Source of the DNA: Exiguobacterium sp. s122
GTDB taxonomy: Bacteria > Bacillota > Bacilli > Exiguobacteriales > Exiguobacteriaceae
Direction of reading: 5' to 3'
Assembly (NCBI RefSeq): GCF_018618475.1
Contig: NZ_JACSMD010000003.1
Coordinates: 143,358-207,357 of the forward strand
DNA length: 64,000 nt
The stretch's first letter is position 1, and each line of letters opens with the position of its first letter. Position numbers and translations under genes: made by a program. The notes under the pieces are model-generated. The model did no database searches. It was not told the DNA's origin and was given only the letters and a program-made list of their open reading frames with translations. This document shows, piece after piece, positions 1 through 8,555 of this stretch.

Positions 1-626
1 AAGATGGCCCCGCGATAGTCCGCGAGCACCGTCTCGAGCCAAGCGATCGTATCGGCATCGAGTTCGTTCGTCGGCTCGTCAAGCAAGAGCAAGTCCGCTT
101 CATCGAGCAGGGCCGCAGCGAGGGCGACCCGCTTTTGTTGGCCGCCAGATAAAGAACTGACGTCAGCTGTCACGTCCGGAAGGCCAAGTCGGTTTAAAAT
201 CGATTTTAATTTCGCCTCGGTCTCCCATGCGTCAGCGGCGTCGACGGCTTGTTGAGCTTTCATGAACCGTTCAAGTCGTTGTTCGCTCGCGGGGTCGGCC
301 TCAAGTTGTTGTCGGGCTCGTTCATACGCTTTGAGTGCGAGGACGGACGGGGTGTCACTCGTGAACAAGGCGTCTAAAATGGTTTGGTTAGGTGCGAATT
401 CGACCGTCTGTGTCAAATAGCGGATGCGATAATCGTTCGGGTGTTGCATCGTGCCCCGGTCGGCCGTCTCATCGCCAGCGATGATTTTCATGAACGTCGA
501 TTTTCCGGAACCGTTGACGCCAATGATTCCAATGCGGTTTCCCGGATGAATCGTCATCGTCACGTCGTCGAATAGGACTTTGTCGGCAAACTCTTTATGG
601 ATGCCTTCGATTGTAAGCAAACTCAT
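1..626 (-). CDS. ABC-F family ATPase, N-terminal part (truncated by window edge)
   Basis: The first about 208 residues of a duplicated ABC ATPase without membrane segments; the rest lies beyond base 1. Seen: an N-terminal MSLLTIEGIHKEF start, Walker A GVNGSGKST, signature LSGGQQKRVALA and Walker B LLLLDEPTNELD. The DEPTN form of Walker B and the lack of a transmembrane domain are typical of ABC-F proteins that act on the ribosome. The wording is closest to the Uup/YfmR subgroup as I know it, but the second ATPase domain is needed to decide. The ATG at 624-626 overlaps the plsC stop by four bases (ATGA), so the two genes are probably translationally coupled. Confidence 0.85.
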   Translation of the reverse strand, partial: MSLLTIEGIHKEFADKVLFDDVTMTIHPGNRIGIIGVNGSGKSTFMKIIAGDETADRGTMQHPNDYRIRYLTQTVEFAPNQTILDALFTSDTPSVLALKAYERARQQLEADPASEQRLERFMKAQQAVDAADAWETEAKLKSILNRLGLPDVTADVSSLSGGQQKRVALAAALLDEADLLLLDEPTNELDADTIAWLETVLADYRGAI

Positions 627-1324
627 GACTCGTCTCCTTCCACGACTTGGCGAATCGCGGCTTCGACCGTGGCGGCGATTTCTTTATTCGGGATATCGGC
701 CGGATCGATGGACGGAAGAAACGTCACGTCGACTGTGCCTGGCGTGATGCGATTTTTCATCTCGAGCAGATGGTGACTTCCTTGAATGGCGACCGGTACG
801 ATTTTAGCTCCGCTCGACGTGGCGAGCGTCAAACTGCCGGCTTTGAATTCTTTGATCGGTCCGCCTTTTGAGCGTGTGCCTTCTGGGAAGATAATAATCG
901 ATTGGCCAGATTTAATCGTCTCGACTCCAGAGCGAATCGCCTGGATGGATTGACGTCGGTCGCTCCGGTCGATAAAGATACAACCCATCAATTCCATCCA
1001 ACGCGGGATAATCGGGAATTTCTGTACCTCAATTTTCGAGATGAACGCTTTCGGATGTTTCGTTGCCGTGATCATAATCGGGACGTCGAAATTCCCTTGA
1101 TGGTTCGCAACGTAGACGACCGGTTCGTTCGGAATGTTTTCGAGGCCCGTCACGCGAACCTTTGCCCCGGCGACCTTTAATAAGAAGTTGGCCCATTTAT
1201 AAGCGATTTCTTGAACATAGCTGTAGCGAGCTGGGACTTCCAGCGTGCGTGCTTTCTTCAAGAACGGTAACGTCACGGGGAGTACAGCGAAAAACGAGAA
1301 AAACCAAATAGCGGTGCGGATCAT
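623..1324 (-). CDS. plsC: 1-acyl-sn-glycerol-3-phosphate acyltransferase (PlsC family)
   Basis: Transfers an acyl chain to lysophosphatidic acid to form phosphatidic acid at the membrane. The 233-residue protein has an N-terminal hydrophobic segment, the catalytic HX4D box (NHQGNFD) and the substrate-binding FPEGTRSKGG block, all typical of PlsC. The start at 1324 (MIRTAIWFF) is chosen because an AAAGGAGA Shine-Dalgarno lies just upstream; a longer start at 1354 would put this site inside the gene. It lies just ahead of the ABC-F gene and overlaps its start codon, so the two are one transcription unit. Function is well supported by motifs and size. Confidence 0.9.
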   Translation of the reverse strand: MIRTAIWFFSFFAVLPVTLPFLKKARTLEVPARYSYVQEIAYKWANFLLKVAGAKVRVTGLENIPNEPVVYVANHQGNFDVPIMITATKHPKAFISKIEVQKFPIIPRWMELMGCIFIDRSDRRQSIQAIRSGVETIKSGQSIIIFPEGTRSKGGPIKEFKAGSLTLATSSGAKIVPVAIQGSHHLLEMKNRITPGTVDVTFLPSIDPADIPNKEIAATVEAAIRQVVEGDES

Positions 1325-1406
1325 ACAGTTGTCTCCTTTCCATGTAGCGCGCAATAAGAAAGAGTCTTCTTCTCAAATGGAGAATCCGACTCTACGGCAT
1401 GAAACC

Positions 1407-1667
1407 TTATTCCCAGAAGCGAGAATCGCTTTCCTCTTCTTCTTCCTCGAGTTCGAACGTAATTCGTTTATTCACCGGGTCGACGACGAAGTAAGCTCCG
1501 TCTTGTTCGATGCTTTTAATTTGCATCGCCTGATCGTTCCCGATTTCAAGGGTGAGCCGAATCCGGTTGTCGTGATCGACGAGTAAGATTCCGTCTTCCT
1601 TTAACCACAGCTCCATTACCGGTGAGTAACGTAATAACCATTCGTTCGATAAGGGGATTTCATTCAT
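1407..1667 (-). CDS. hypothetical protein, 86 aa
   Basis: Small soluble protein with an acidic tail: a run of six glutamates sits near the C-terminus before SDSRFWE. The middle alternates short hydrophobic and charged stretches (LWLKEDGILLVDHDNRI), which reads like a small beta-rich fold. I do not recognise the family. It lies 82 bases upstream of plsC on the same strand. A GGAGGCACATAC Shine-Dalgarno sits just before the ATG at 1667, and codon use matches the neighbours, so it is very likely a real gene. No function is proposed. Confidence 0.65.
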   Translation of the reverse strand: MNEIPLSNEWLLRYSPVMELWLKEDGILLVDHDNRIRLTLEIGNDQAMQIKSIEQDGAYFVVDPVNKRITFELEEEEEESDSRFWE

Positions 1668-1753
1668 ACGTGTATGTGCCTCCTACGGTTCAATTCCGTT
1701 ATGCGATCTACTATCTTCATTAGAATAACAAAACTGACCGTCGAAGACGAGTG

Positions 1754-1996
1754 TTATGTAGAGCGTTTGCGCGAGCTAGAATGCATCCGGGCGACGATTC
1801 GATTGATTCGCTTTTGGTCACGTCGTTCTTTGATAAGGTGGTTCGTTTGAGCGATTAGTTGCTTGAACGATGACAACCCCATCGCGAGTAGCGCGGCGAA
1901 TAAGAACGTGCCGATCGGATCCTTGAAAAAACCGGTTTGGAACGAGACGGATAAACCGACGACCGAGATAATCGTGGCGAGAAAGTAAAATAGCAT
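1754..1996 (-). CDS. small membrane protein, 80 aa, two predicted helices
   Basis: From the ATG at 1996 the protein starts MLFYFLATIISVVGLSVSF, a first membrane helix, then a second (GTFLFAALLAMGLSSF) and a very basic tail (KERRDQKRINRIVARMHSSSRKRST). This layout suggests a small inner-membrane protein with its positive tail in the cytoplasm. The start at 1996 follows a GGAAGAG Shine-Dalgarno; an upstream ATG at 2056 has none. Family not recognised. It stands between an 86-aa hypothetical gene and a 49-aa membrane peptide on the same strand. Confidence 0.65.
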   Translation of the reverse strand: MLFYFLATIISVVGLSVSFQTGFFKDPIGTFLFAALLAMGLSSFKQLIAQTNHLIKERRDQKRINRIVARMHSSSRKRST

Positions 1997-2091
1997 GAGT
2001 GACTCTTCCTTTCCGACAGGATTCAAAAAGTATCGAACGTTATGTTCGTTCGACACCGGTTCGATAAATTCCTTTTTCTGTCGAACACAAG

Positions 2092-2123
2092 AAAAAAACG
2101 CCTTCTCGAACGGAGAGGCGTTT
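2092..2123 (-). terminator. intrinsic terminator
   Basis: On the minus strand AACGCCT and AGGCGTT form a stem followed by a run of seven T. It sits directly behind the stop codon of the 49-codon gene at 2123-2272 and would end its transcript before the next minus-strand gene. Confidence 0.8.
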
Positions 2124-2272
2124 CACTCTTGGACCATAGTGACGGATGAAGATACATTCGTATCCACACCGTTTGAGAAAATGAAGCTGAGTGAAGCGAG
2201 AAGGGCGAAGAACGTAATTAATAATCCCTTCATGAAGCGTTTCGCAAAAGAGCGAGATTGAACATCAAACAT
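2123..2272 (-). CDS. small single-pass membrane or secreted peptide, 49 aa
   Basis: Reading from the ATG at 2272 gives MFDVQSRSFAKRFMKGLL then a hydrophobic stretch (ITFFALLASLSFIF) and a polar tail SNGVDTNVSSSVTMVQE, then TGA. This is a positive N-terminus, one helix and a short Ser/Thr-rich outside part, so a membrane-anchored or exported peptide. A GGGGGAT ribosome site precedes the ATG at a good distance, and an intrinsic terminator follows the stop at once; both support a real, monocistronic small gene. Family not recognised. Confidence 0.6.
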   Translation of the reverse strand: MFDVQSRSFAKRFMKGLLITFFALLASLSFIFSNGVDTNVSSSVTMVQE

Positions 2273-2559
2273 TTTATATCCCCCGTTCGGCAGTGGCTGA
2301 AACCTAATTGTTTAACAACACTCCTCTAATAATAACGTTTTCAAAATGTGGATACTAGATGGAAATATCTCGTTCACGAAATTGTCACAATTATTCAAAC
2401 ATTGACGACGCATCCATGCCATTTTTTCGCTTCATCTTATCGTCCCTGTTCACATTTTGGTCACATTTGTTTGGGGGAAGAAAAAGGAACATGATATGAT
2501 TAGGAACGTGTGTAGGTAGGTATACTGACAGTAATAGAAGAAAAAAGGATGTGGATCAT

Positions 2560-3411
2560 ATGGCATTACGTGCAGGAGAAGTCGTAGACTTGGTCGCGGA
2601 ACGTTCCGCTGATTTCGGTGTGTTCATCGGAAACGGTCGTGAAGAAGTACTGCTTCATCGAAAAGAGCAAACGGAAGAAGTCACGGTCGGACAGACGGTG
2701 CGTGTCTTCCTTTATCATGATTCAGAAGGACGGCTCGCCTCGACGATGACGATTCCGAACGTGACGTTCGATGAGTACGAATGGTTCGAAGTGACGGGTG
2801 TCCGGTACAATACGGGCGTGTTCGTCAATATCGGGATTCAAAAAGATGTGCTCGTCTCACAAGACGACCTTCCTGAAAATCGGTCGTACTGGCCAAAAGA
2901 AGGCGACAAGCTATGCGTTCGCCTCAAGTACGACCAAAAAGGGCGTCTGTTAGGCGACCCGGCTCCATACGCTTACTTGAATTTATTAGCTCGCCCCGCA
3001 AAAGAAGAGTGGGGCAACCAAGACGTGTCGGCAATCGTATTAAATAAACGAGACGTCGGGGTCAACGTTTGGGTCGAGAACGAGTCACTCGGTTTCTTAC
3101 ATGAAGCGGAGATGACAAGATGGCCACGCCTTGGGGAACAATTGACAGTCCGCGTGACGAAAGTGAAACAAGACGGGACGGTACTCGTCTCAATGAAGCC
3201 ACGTGCGTACGAAGCGATTGAAGGGGACGCAGGAAACGTTCTCTCTTATATTGAAGAACGAGGTGGCCAAATGCCTTATGGCGATAAAACGGCACCTGAC
3301 ATCATCGACCGGGAGTTCGGGATGAGCAAAGCGGCCTTCAAACGTGCCCTCGGTAAGTTATTAAAAGAAAAGCGAGTTGAAAAGCTCGACAACGGGTACA
3401 AATTGAAATAA
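2560..3411 (+). CDS. cvfB: CvfB/YitL family S1-type RNA-binding protein
   Basis: A 283-residue protein built of repeated S1-like beta-barrel RNA-binding units with a winged-helix end, as in CvfB (YitL), a regulator of virulence and translation-linked processes in Staphylococcus. Seen: MALRAGEVVDLVAERSADFG at the start, repeated blocks such as GVFVNIGIQKDVLVS and DVGVNVWVENESLGFL with the S1 spacing, and a C-terminal helical domain (GMSKAAFKRALGKLLKE) that fits the winged helix. ATG 2560 is chosen over GTG 2551 because the AAAAGGAT site would directly touch the GTG. Monocistronic as far as I can see. Confidence 0.8.
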   Translation: MALRAGEVVDLVAERSADFGVFIGNGREEVLLHRKEQTEEVTVGQTVRVFLYHDSEGRLASTMTIPNVTFDEYEWFEVTGVRYNTGVFVNIGIQKDVLVSQDDLPENRSYWPKEGDKLCVRLKYDQKGRLLGDPAPYAYLNLLARPAKEEWGNQDVSAIVLNKRDVGVNVWVENESLGFLHEAEMTRWPRLGEQLTVRVTKVKQDGTVLVSMKPRAYEAIEGDAGNVLSYIEERGGQMPYGDKTAPDIIDREFGMSKAAFKRALGKLLKEKRVEKLDNGYKLK

Positions 3412-3518
3412 GATTACTCATGCTGACGCAGTCATGAAAAGTTTTAGAATGTATTTCTTTCATTTTAGAAACGAATACGTTATAGTTAGTAAAGTTGACT
3501 AAGAGGAAACATTGAAAG

Positions 3519-3552
3519 AACGTCTGTTGAACGAACTCTCAGACGTTTTTTG
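3519..3552 (+). terminator. hairpin with T-run upstream of cshA (terminator or attenuator)
   Basis: AACGTCTG (3519-3526) pairs with CAGACGTT (3540-3547), followed by TTTTTG. It is 108 bases behind cvfB but only 22 bases before the cshA start and downstream of a good -10 element (TATAGT, 3481-3486). It could end cvfB readthrough, or act as an attenuator in the cshA leader. See the finding. Confidence 0.65.
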
Positions 3553-3574
3553 TATGAACAAAGGAGAATATAAT

Positions 3575-5101
3575 TTGACAAAATTCCAAGATTTACAGTT
3601 AAGTGAAGCATTAGTAAAAGGTGTACTCAAGATGGGCTTCGAAGAAGCCACACCGATTCAAGCTGAAACAATTCCTGTCGCACTCACTGGAGTGGACGTA
3701 TTAGGACAAGCACAAACAGGTACAGGGAAAACAGCAGCTTTCGGTATTCCGACAATTGAGCGAATCGATTCAAAGGCGCGTCAAGTCCAAGCACTCGTTC
3801 TTGCACCGACACGTGAACTTGCGATTCAAGTTGCAGAAGAATTGAACAAAATCGGGGAAGCGAAACGTGTATACGCACTCCCTGTTTACGGTGGTCAACA
3901 AATCGACCGTCAAATCCGCGGCTTGAAAAAGAACCCACAAATCGTCGTTGCGACACCAGGACGTCTCATGGACCACATGAAACGCAAGACGATCAAACTC
4001 GACGAGATCCAAACGGTCATCTTGGACGAGGCGGATGAAATGCTCAACATGGGCTTCGTAGAAGATATCGAGACGATTTTGGCTGGTCTTCCAGCTGAGC
4101 GTCAGACGCTTCTCTTCTCAGCGACGATGCCACCACAGATCAAGAAGATTGCTGAACGCTTCATGAAGTCGCCGACAATCATCAAAGTAAAAGCGAAGGA
4201 AATGACAGTTGAGAACATCAACCAACAGTTCCTCGAATTGCGCGAAGGCCAGAAATTCGATACGCTTTGCCGTTTGATTGACATCGACTCACCAGAACTC
4301 AGCATCATCTTCGCTCGTACGAAGAAACGCGTTGACGAAGTGACAGAAGCCCTTATCAAGCGTGGTTACACGGCTGATGGTCTTCACGGTGACTTGACGC
4401 AATCAAAACGCGACCAAGTCATCCGTCGTTTCAAAAACGGCACGATTGACATCTTAGTCGCAACAGACGTTGCAGCACGTGGTCTCGACATCTCAGGTGT
4501 CACACACGTGTACAACTTCGATGTGCCACAAGACCCGGAAAGCTACGTGCACCGGATCGGACGTACAGGCCGTGCTGGTAAAACAGGTACTGCTCTTACG
4601 TTCATCACGCCACGTGAGTTCGGCCAAGTCAAAGCAATCGAGCGTGTGACGAACAAGAAGATGAACCGTCGTCACGTACCGACAATCGCGGAAGTACTTG
4701 AAGGCAACCAAAAGCAAGCAGCTGAAGAGTTGATCGAACGCGTTCAAGCGGGCGACTTCAAAGCTTACACGCAACTTGCGACAGAGCTTCTTGAAGAGTA
4801 TGAAGCAGTTGAAATTCTTGCGGCAGCCCTTCGTGGATTGACGAAAGAGCCGGATTCAACACCAGTTGAAATCTCATACGCAGACCCAATTCGCGTGAAG
4901 CGTCAAGGCGGACGCAACGACCGCGGTGGATACCGTGGAAACCGTAGTGGCGGCGGCGAACGTCGTGGCGGCGGAGACCGTGGCGGCCGTAGCGGTGGCG
5001 GCGGTGGATACCGTGGCAAACGTAGCGGTGGAGACGACCGTCGTCGTTCGGACGATCGCCGTCGTTCAGACGACCGTGGCCCACGCCGTCCACGTGACTA
5101 A
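3575..5101 (+). CDS. cshA: DEAD-box ATP-dependent RNA helicase CshA
   Basis: Unwinds RNA duplexes in cold adaptation, ribosome assembly and mRNA decay (RNA degradosome partner in Bacillus). The 508-residue protein has the Q motif near residue 25, Walker [12 protein letters not shown] (Lys52), [24 protein letters not shown] and [10 protein letters not shown] in the right order, then a CshA-type extension and a tail of RGG/RSGGG repeats ending in Arg/Asp-rich repeats that bind RNA. TTG 3575 is chosen because AAGGAG lies eight bases upstream. A second in-frame TTG at 3512 has its own AAGAGG site, so a 21-residue longer form is possible. Strong terminator follows. Confidence 0.95.
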   Translation: MTKFQDLQLSEALVKGVLKMGFEEATPIQAETIPVALTGVDVLGQAQTGTGKTAAFGIPTIERIDSKARQVQALVLAPTRELAIQVAEELNKIGEAKRVYALPVYGGQQIDRQIRGLKKNPQIVVATPGRLMDHMKRKTIKLDEIQTVILDEADEMLNMGFVEDIETILAGLPAERQTLLFSATMPPQIKKIAERFMKSPTIIKVKAKEMTVENINQQFLELREGQKFDTLCRLIDIDSPELSIIFARTKKRVDEVTEALIKRGYTADGLHGDLTQSKRDQVIRRFKNGTIDILVATDVAARGLDISGVTHVYNFDVPQDPESYVHRIGRTGRAGKTGTALTFITPREFGQVKAIERVTNKKMNRRHVPTIAEVLEGNQKQAAEELIERVQAGDFKAYTQLATELLEEYEAVEILAAALRGLTKEPDSTPVEISYADPIRVKRQGGRNDRGGYRGNRSGGGERRGGGDRGGRSGGGGGYRGKRSGGDDRRRSDDRRRSDDRGPRRPRD

Positions 5102-5111
5102 TCGATAAATC

Positions 5112-5149
5112 AAAACCGCATTTCCTTAAGTGGATTTGCGGTTTTTTTA
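5112..5149 (+). terminator. intrinsic terminator after cshA
   Basis: AACCGCA pairs with TGCGGTT across a 16-base loop, followed by a run of T. It closes the cshA transcript. Confidence 0.85.
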
Positions 5150-5202
5150 TTGCGGTCATGCTACACTAAACGAGTAGAGATGGAAGGATGAGGTGTCAAC
5201 GG

Positions 5203-5454
5203 ATGGTAGAACTTAGTTTCGGTTTCGTCATACTGTTGGTATGTGTATTGGCGTTAAAGCCAATCGTATCAAAGACGGACCGGCCGAATTTTCGCTATAT
5301 CCCCGTAGCGACGTTACTATTTGGCGCGATGATTTGGCTCGTCATGGCCATCGGTGTCGGTGGGAAAATGGGAATCGGCTATGGGGTAATGAGTATCGTG
5401 TATTTCATTGCTTGTTTCGGTGCCTATATGTATGTGCATACACGAGCGAGCTGA
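5203..5454 (+). CDS. small integral membrane protein, 83 aa
   Basis: Three hydrophobic stretches (LSFGFVILLVCVLALKPI, ATLLFGAMIWLVMAIGV and GVMSIVYFIACFGAYMYV) joined by short loops, so a three-helix membrane protein. I do not recognise the family. The ATG at 5203 is preferred because GAGGTG lies seven bases upstream; the earlier ATG at 5188 touches its only possible ribosome site. The stop codon lies inside the following terminator stem, which makes this a compact single-gene unit between cshA and the EAL gene. Confidence 0.7.
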   Translation: MVELSFGFVILLVCVLALKPIVSKTDRPNFRYIPVATLLFGAMIWLVMAIGVGGKMGIGYGVMSIVYFIACFGAYMYVHTRAS

Positions 5455-5477
5455 AACCGGCTCGCTTTCTTATTTTT
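5445..5477 (+). terminator. intrinsic terminator overlapping a stop codon
   Basis: AGCGAGC pairs with GCTCGCT (loop TGAAACCG), then a T-rich run. The stem contains the stop codon of the 83-residue membrane protein. Confidence 0.8.
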
Positions 5478-5502
5478 GATTAAATGAATGAGGTGATGAC
5501 GA

Positions 5503-6687
5503 GTGGATGCAGTGGATGTGATGATGAATCCAGACGAAGTCGAGGTGACGTATGAGCCCGTTCTTGGAGCGGCGACGTTTCAAGTCGAAGGCTATATGGT
5601 GCATGGCCAGTTTAGGGGTGAATCGCTCACATCGTTCTTTTATGATGACGACGTGCCGGTCGAATATCAGCTCGATATCGCCAAGCGGATGGAGCGTTTG
5701 GCTGCGGAGTCGCTCCGGGATGCAAAACAGTTCGTCACGTTTCGCTGTCGGGCTGAATGGATCCTTGAAGAAGGGGGCGAAGCGTTTCTCGCACCGCTTC
5801 ACGAATTGAACTTCCCGCTCCATCGCATCTACGTGACGATTCAAGGGACCGACCTCGTCGATGTGTCGAGGTTATCGCGTGTCGTCCAGTATTACCGTTC
5901 ATACGGTGTAAAAATCGCGCTCGACTGTGCGGAATCGACGAGCATCGAAGACATCATGGCCATCGCGCCGGAACTATTGCTCGTTGACTTGGCGACGATG
6001 GTCGAGAAAAAGACGTTATCGGTGACGTATCCACACATGCTGCAGACGATGGAGTACATCGCTTCAAAACTTGGGGCTCCGCTACTTTATAAGTCAATCG
6101 ATCACGTCGGTCAGTTACGTTACGCGTGGCAACATGGCGGACGTTATTATATGGGCGGGTTACTAGGTCAACGAACGATGTCACCTGTATACGAGACGAA
6201 AGGAATGGGTGTGCTCGCACAAGAAGTGCCGTCGTTCTTTCTTCATGATCAGGAACGGTTGCAGCGCCTCTATGAACTCGAGTTTGAGTTACACCGTCAA
6301 ATTCAAGAGCTCGTTCAGACTGGAAAATGGTCTCGAGACAAGAAGGATGAATGGTTACTTCATATCGCTGCGAAGCTCGAAGGGAAATTTGTCCGATATT
6401 ATCTAACTGACCGGACCGGATTCCAGACGAGTGCGAACATCTATCAGGCCGATGCTGAATGGAAGGTCGACAATACGTATCGGGGATATAACTGGAGTTT
6501 TCGCCCATACTTTATTCAGACGATGGCGGCGATGAGTGTCCGTGGACGCGGTTACTTATCCGACGATTATCGGGATTTCAGCTCGAATGAAGTGACGCGG
6601 ACGTTTAGCTACCCGTTACCGGACGGCATGTTCTTGTTTGCCGATTTGTCAGAGGAATACTTATATCAAAACCGATTATTAGATTGA
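5503..6687 (+). CDS. ykuI: degenerate EAL-domain protein of the YkuI type
   Basis: A 394-residue relative of Bacillus YkuI: an EAL (cyclic-di-GMP phosphodiesterase-like) domain over about residues 15-240 and a C-terminal PAS-like YkuI_C domain. The C-terminal match is strong (NWSFRPYFIQTM, FSYPLPDGMFLFADLS). The EAL domain looks dead: the position of the EAL/EVL glutamate reads YMVHGQ, and the other usual metal and substrate residues (the Asn, ExxE and DD positions) are not visible. It may be a structural or binding protein only. GTG 5503 has GAGGTGAT five bases upstream. It ends 14 bases before the methionine aminopeptidase ATG, so the two are probably cotranscribed. Confidence 0.85.
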   Translation: MDAVDVMMNPDEVEVTYEPVLGAATFQVEGYMVHGQFRGESLTSFFYDDDVPVEYQLDIAKRMERLAAESLRDAKQFVTFRCRAEWILEEGGEAFLAPLHELNFPLHRIYVTIQGTDLVDVSRLSRVVQYYRSYGVKIALDCAESTSIEDIMAIAPELLLVDLATMVEKKTLSVTYPHMLQTMEYIASKLGAPLLYKSIDHVGQLRYAWQHGGRYYMGGLLGQRTMSPVYETKGMGVLAQEVPSFFLHDQERLQRLYELEFELHRQIQELVQTGKWSRDKKDEWLLHIAAKLEGKFVRYYLTDRTGFQTSANIYQADAEWKVDNTYRGYNWSFRPYFIQTMAAMSVRGRGYLSDDYRDFSSNEVTRTFSYPLPDGMFLFADLSEEYLYQNRLLD

Positions 6688-6701
6688 AAGAGGGATGCAG
6701 G

Positions 6702-7451
6702 ATGCTTGATTATGATTACGATGCGTTACGTGAGATTGGCCGAATCGTGGCCTTGGCGAGAGATGAAATGGCGAAAGCGGTCACGCCCGGTATCACAACA
6801 AAACAACTGGATGAGATTGGACAACGGATTCTTGAAGCGGAAGGTGCGGCCTCTGCGCCGATCACGATGTATGAGTTCCCCGGCTATACATGTATCTCTG
6901 TCAATGAGATTGCAGCGCACGGGATTCCAGGCGAGCTCGTCATTCAAGATGGGGACCTCGTCAACATCGACGTCTCGGCCGTAAAAGACGGGTATTATGC
7001 GGACACGGGCCGAACGGTCATTGCCGGTACGCCGAAATCGTCACAGCACGAGCGACTTGTCGAAGTTTCCCTCACGTCGCTTGAAGCGGGACTCAGCAAA
7101 GTAAAAGCCGGGACGAAAGTGAACCAGATCGGGAAAGCGATTTATGCCGATGCCCGTAAGAATGGCTTCACGGTCATCCGTAACTTGGCCGGACATGGCT
7201 TAGGGCGTACGCTTCACGGAGAGCCAGAGTCGATTTCGAACTACTACAACCGGGAAGAGAACGACATCTTGAAAGTCGGTCAAGTCATTGCCGTTGAGAC
7301 GTTCATTTCGACGAAAGATGAAATCGTCTACCAATCAGAAGAGGACGGCTGGTCGCTCTTCACACCGAACAACAGTCTCGTGTCTCAATTTGAGCACACG
7401 GTCGTCGTTACTGAGGATGGCTATGAAGTATTGACGGGCTCGTTCCGTTAA
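6702..7451 (+). CDS. map: methionine aminopeptidase, type I
   Basis: Removes the N-terminal methionine from new proteins in the cytoplasm; a two-metal enzyme. The 249-residue protein has all expected residues: His in NEIAAHGIPG, the two Asp in NIDVSAVKDGYYADTGRT, His in GHGLGRTLHGEP, Glu in AVETF and Glu in FEHTVVV. There is no N-terminal zinc-finger extension, so it is the short bacterial form. ATG 6702 follows GAGGGATG; a TTG at 6684 overlapping the previous gene lacks a ribosome site. It is placed behind a YkuI-type gene, away from the ribosomal-protein operon where the main map gene is usually found, so it is probably a second copy. Confidence 0.93.
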   Translation: MLDYDYDALREIGRIVALARDEMAKAVTPGITTKQLDEIGQRILEAEGAASAPITMYEFPGYTCISVNEIAAHGIPGELVIQDGDLVNIDVSAVKDGYYADTGRTVIAGTPKSSQHERLVEVSLTSLEAGLSKVKAGTKVNQIGKAIYADARKNGFTVIRNLAGHGLGRTLHGEPESISNYYNREENDILKVGQVIAVETFISTKDEIVYQSEEDGWSLFTPNNSLVSQFEHTVVVTEDGYEVLTGSFR

Positions 7452-7456
7452 ATAAT

Positions 7457-7491
7457 AAAAGGCAGATGACTATGTCATCCGCCTTTTTTAT
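7457..7491. terminator. bidirectional intrinsic terminator
   Basis: AAGGC/GATGAC arms around TAT with one mismatch, flanked by A-run and T-run. It serves both map (plus) and the convergent menC (minus). Confidence 0.85.
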
Positions 7492-8555
7492 TTGAGCCGA
7501 ATCGTCTCTTCAGCCAGGTGCTGAATCATCGCCCAGTCAGGTCTCGGATCGTCCGGGAGTGTCAAGACACCGTTTTTGACTTCGAGTGGGGCATCTAGCA
7601 AATCGGTCTCGAAATAGGCACTCGTTCCAGCCATGTCGGCCGGGAAGGCGGCGCCGCTCAAGGAAGCGAACAAAAGCGTATGATAACGCCCGATTGCGGA
7701 TTCGTACATCCCACCGACCCAATACGGCACATTCATCTCACGGATAGCGAGTGCCTCTGTCAAGCCCCCGACACGGGCCGGTTTGATGTTGACGATTCGT
7801 CCGGCGTCGAGTCTCGTCATCGTTTCGACGTCTTGTCGGCACGAGATGGACTCATCGAGACAAAGCGGAGTGTCAAGCCGGGCTTGCAAATCGGCAGATG
7901 CGCCCCAGTGGGTGCTCGGGAACGGTTGTTCAATCATCAAGAGACGATACGTATCCAACTGTTCGAACCATGATTGCGGTTCATTCCCACCGCTACCGTT
8001 CAAATCGATCATGAGTGGGGCGTCAGGGAAGACAGCACGTATCTCGTTCAACGAAGACAATAAATCTTCGGGCGCCGCTTTTAATTTGATGCGATCGAAT
8101 CCTGCCGTGAGTGCTTCTTCGATTGCGTTTAACGTTTGGGTTAAAAGGCCGATGCCAATCGTTCGACCACAAGCGACTTGATCACCTGCGCCGAGCAATT
8201 GTTTGAGCGAAGTCTCCCTCCGGGCCGCTTCAATTTCCCAACACGCACTTTCCCACATCGCCTTCGTCATCGGATGGCCGATGATGGAGTGAGCGAGCGT
8301 CAGGAACGATTGAGGCGATATGAGGTGACCTTCTAACAGTTTCGTAATCAGTGTCGAGGCGTCGATTGTCGAACGGATGGTCTCTGCCGTATACCAGGGT
8401 GTCTCGAAGGCGACACCTTCCCCGTATCCGACGAGGCCATCGGTTGTCTCGATTCGGAGGATGACCGTTCGTCGCGTCGAGAGGACAGAATGGGCGGTCA
8501 CGATCGGGTGTTTGAACGTCAATGGCACAATGTACAAGTCAGCGCGTCGAATCAT
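7488..8555 (-). CDS. menC: o-succinylbenzoate synthase
   Basis: Dehydrates SHCHC to o-succinylbenzoate in menaquinone synthesis. Enolase-superfamily protein of 355 residues: KxK base in DRIKLKAAP, metal ligands Asp in LMIDLNGSG, Glu in LMIEQPF and Asp in LCLDESI, and the second base Lys in VNIKPARVGG. The C-terminal part has the GGMYES block seen in Bacillus-type MenC. It is the last gene of the men cluster and overlaps the end of menE by 17 bases; its AAAGGAGACC site lies in menE. Ends in a shared terminator. Confidence 0.92.
   Translation of the reverse strand: MIRRADLYIVPLTFKHPIVTAHSVLSTRRTVILRIETTDGLVGYGEGVAFETPWYTAETIRSTIDASTLITKLLEGHLISPQSFLTLAHSIIGHPMTKAMWESACWEIEAARRETSLKQLLGAGDQVACGRTIGIGLLTQTLNAIEEALTAGFDRIKLKAAPEDLLSSLNEIRAVFPDAPLMIDLNGSGGNEPQSWFEQLDTYRLLMIEQPFPSTHWGASADLQARLDTPLCLDESISCRQDVETMTRLDAGRIVNIKPARVGGLTEALAIREMNVPYWVGGMYESAIGRYHTLLFASLSGAAFPADMAGTSAYFETDLLDAPLEVKNGVLTLPDDPRPDWAMIQHLAEETIRLK

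Noticed and set aside
4758..5159. Long minus-strand and alternate-frame open frames over the cshA tail
   Set aside because: The Arg/Gly/Asp repeat codons of cshA have few stops in other frames; no ribosome sites, and the proteins are biased shadows.
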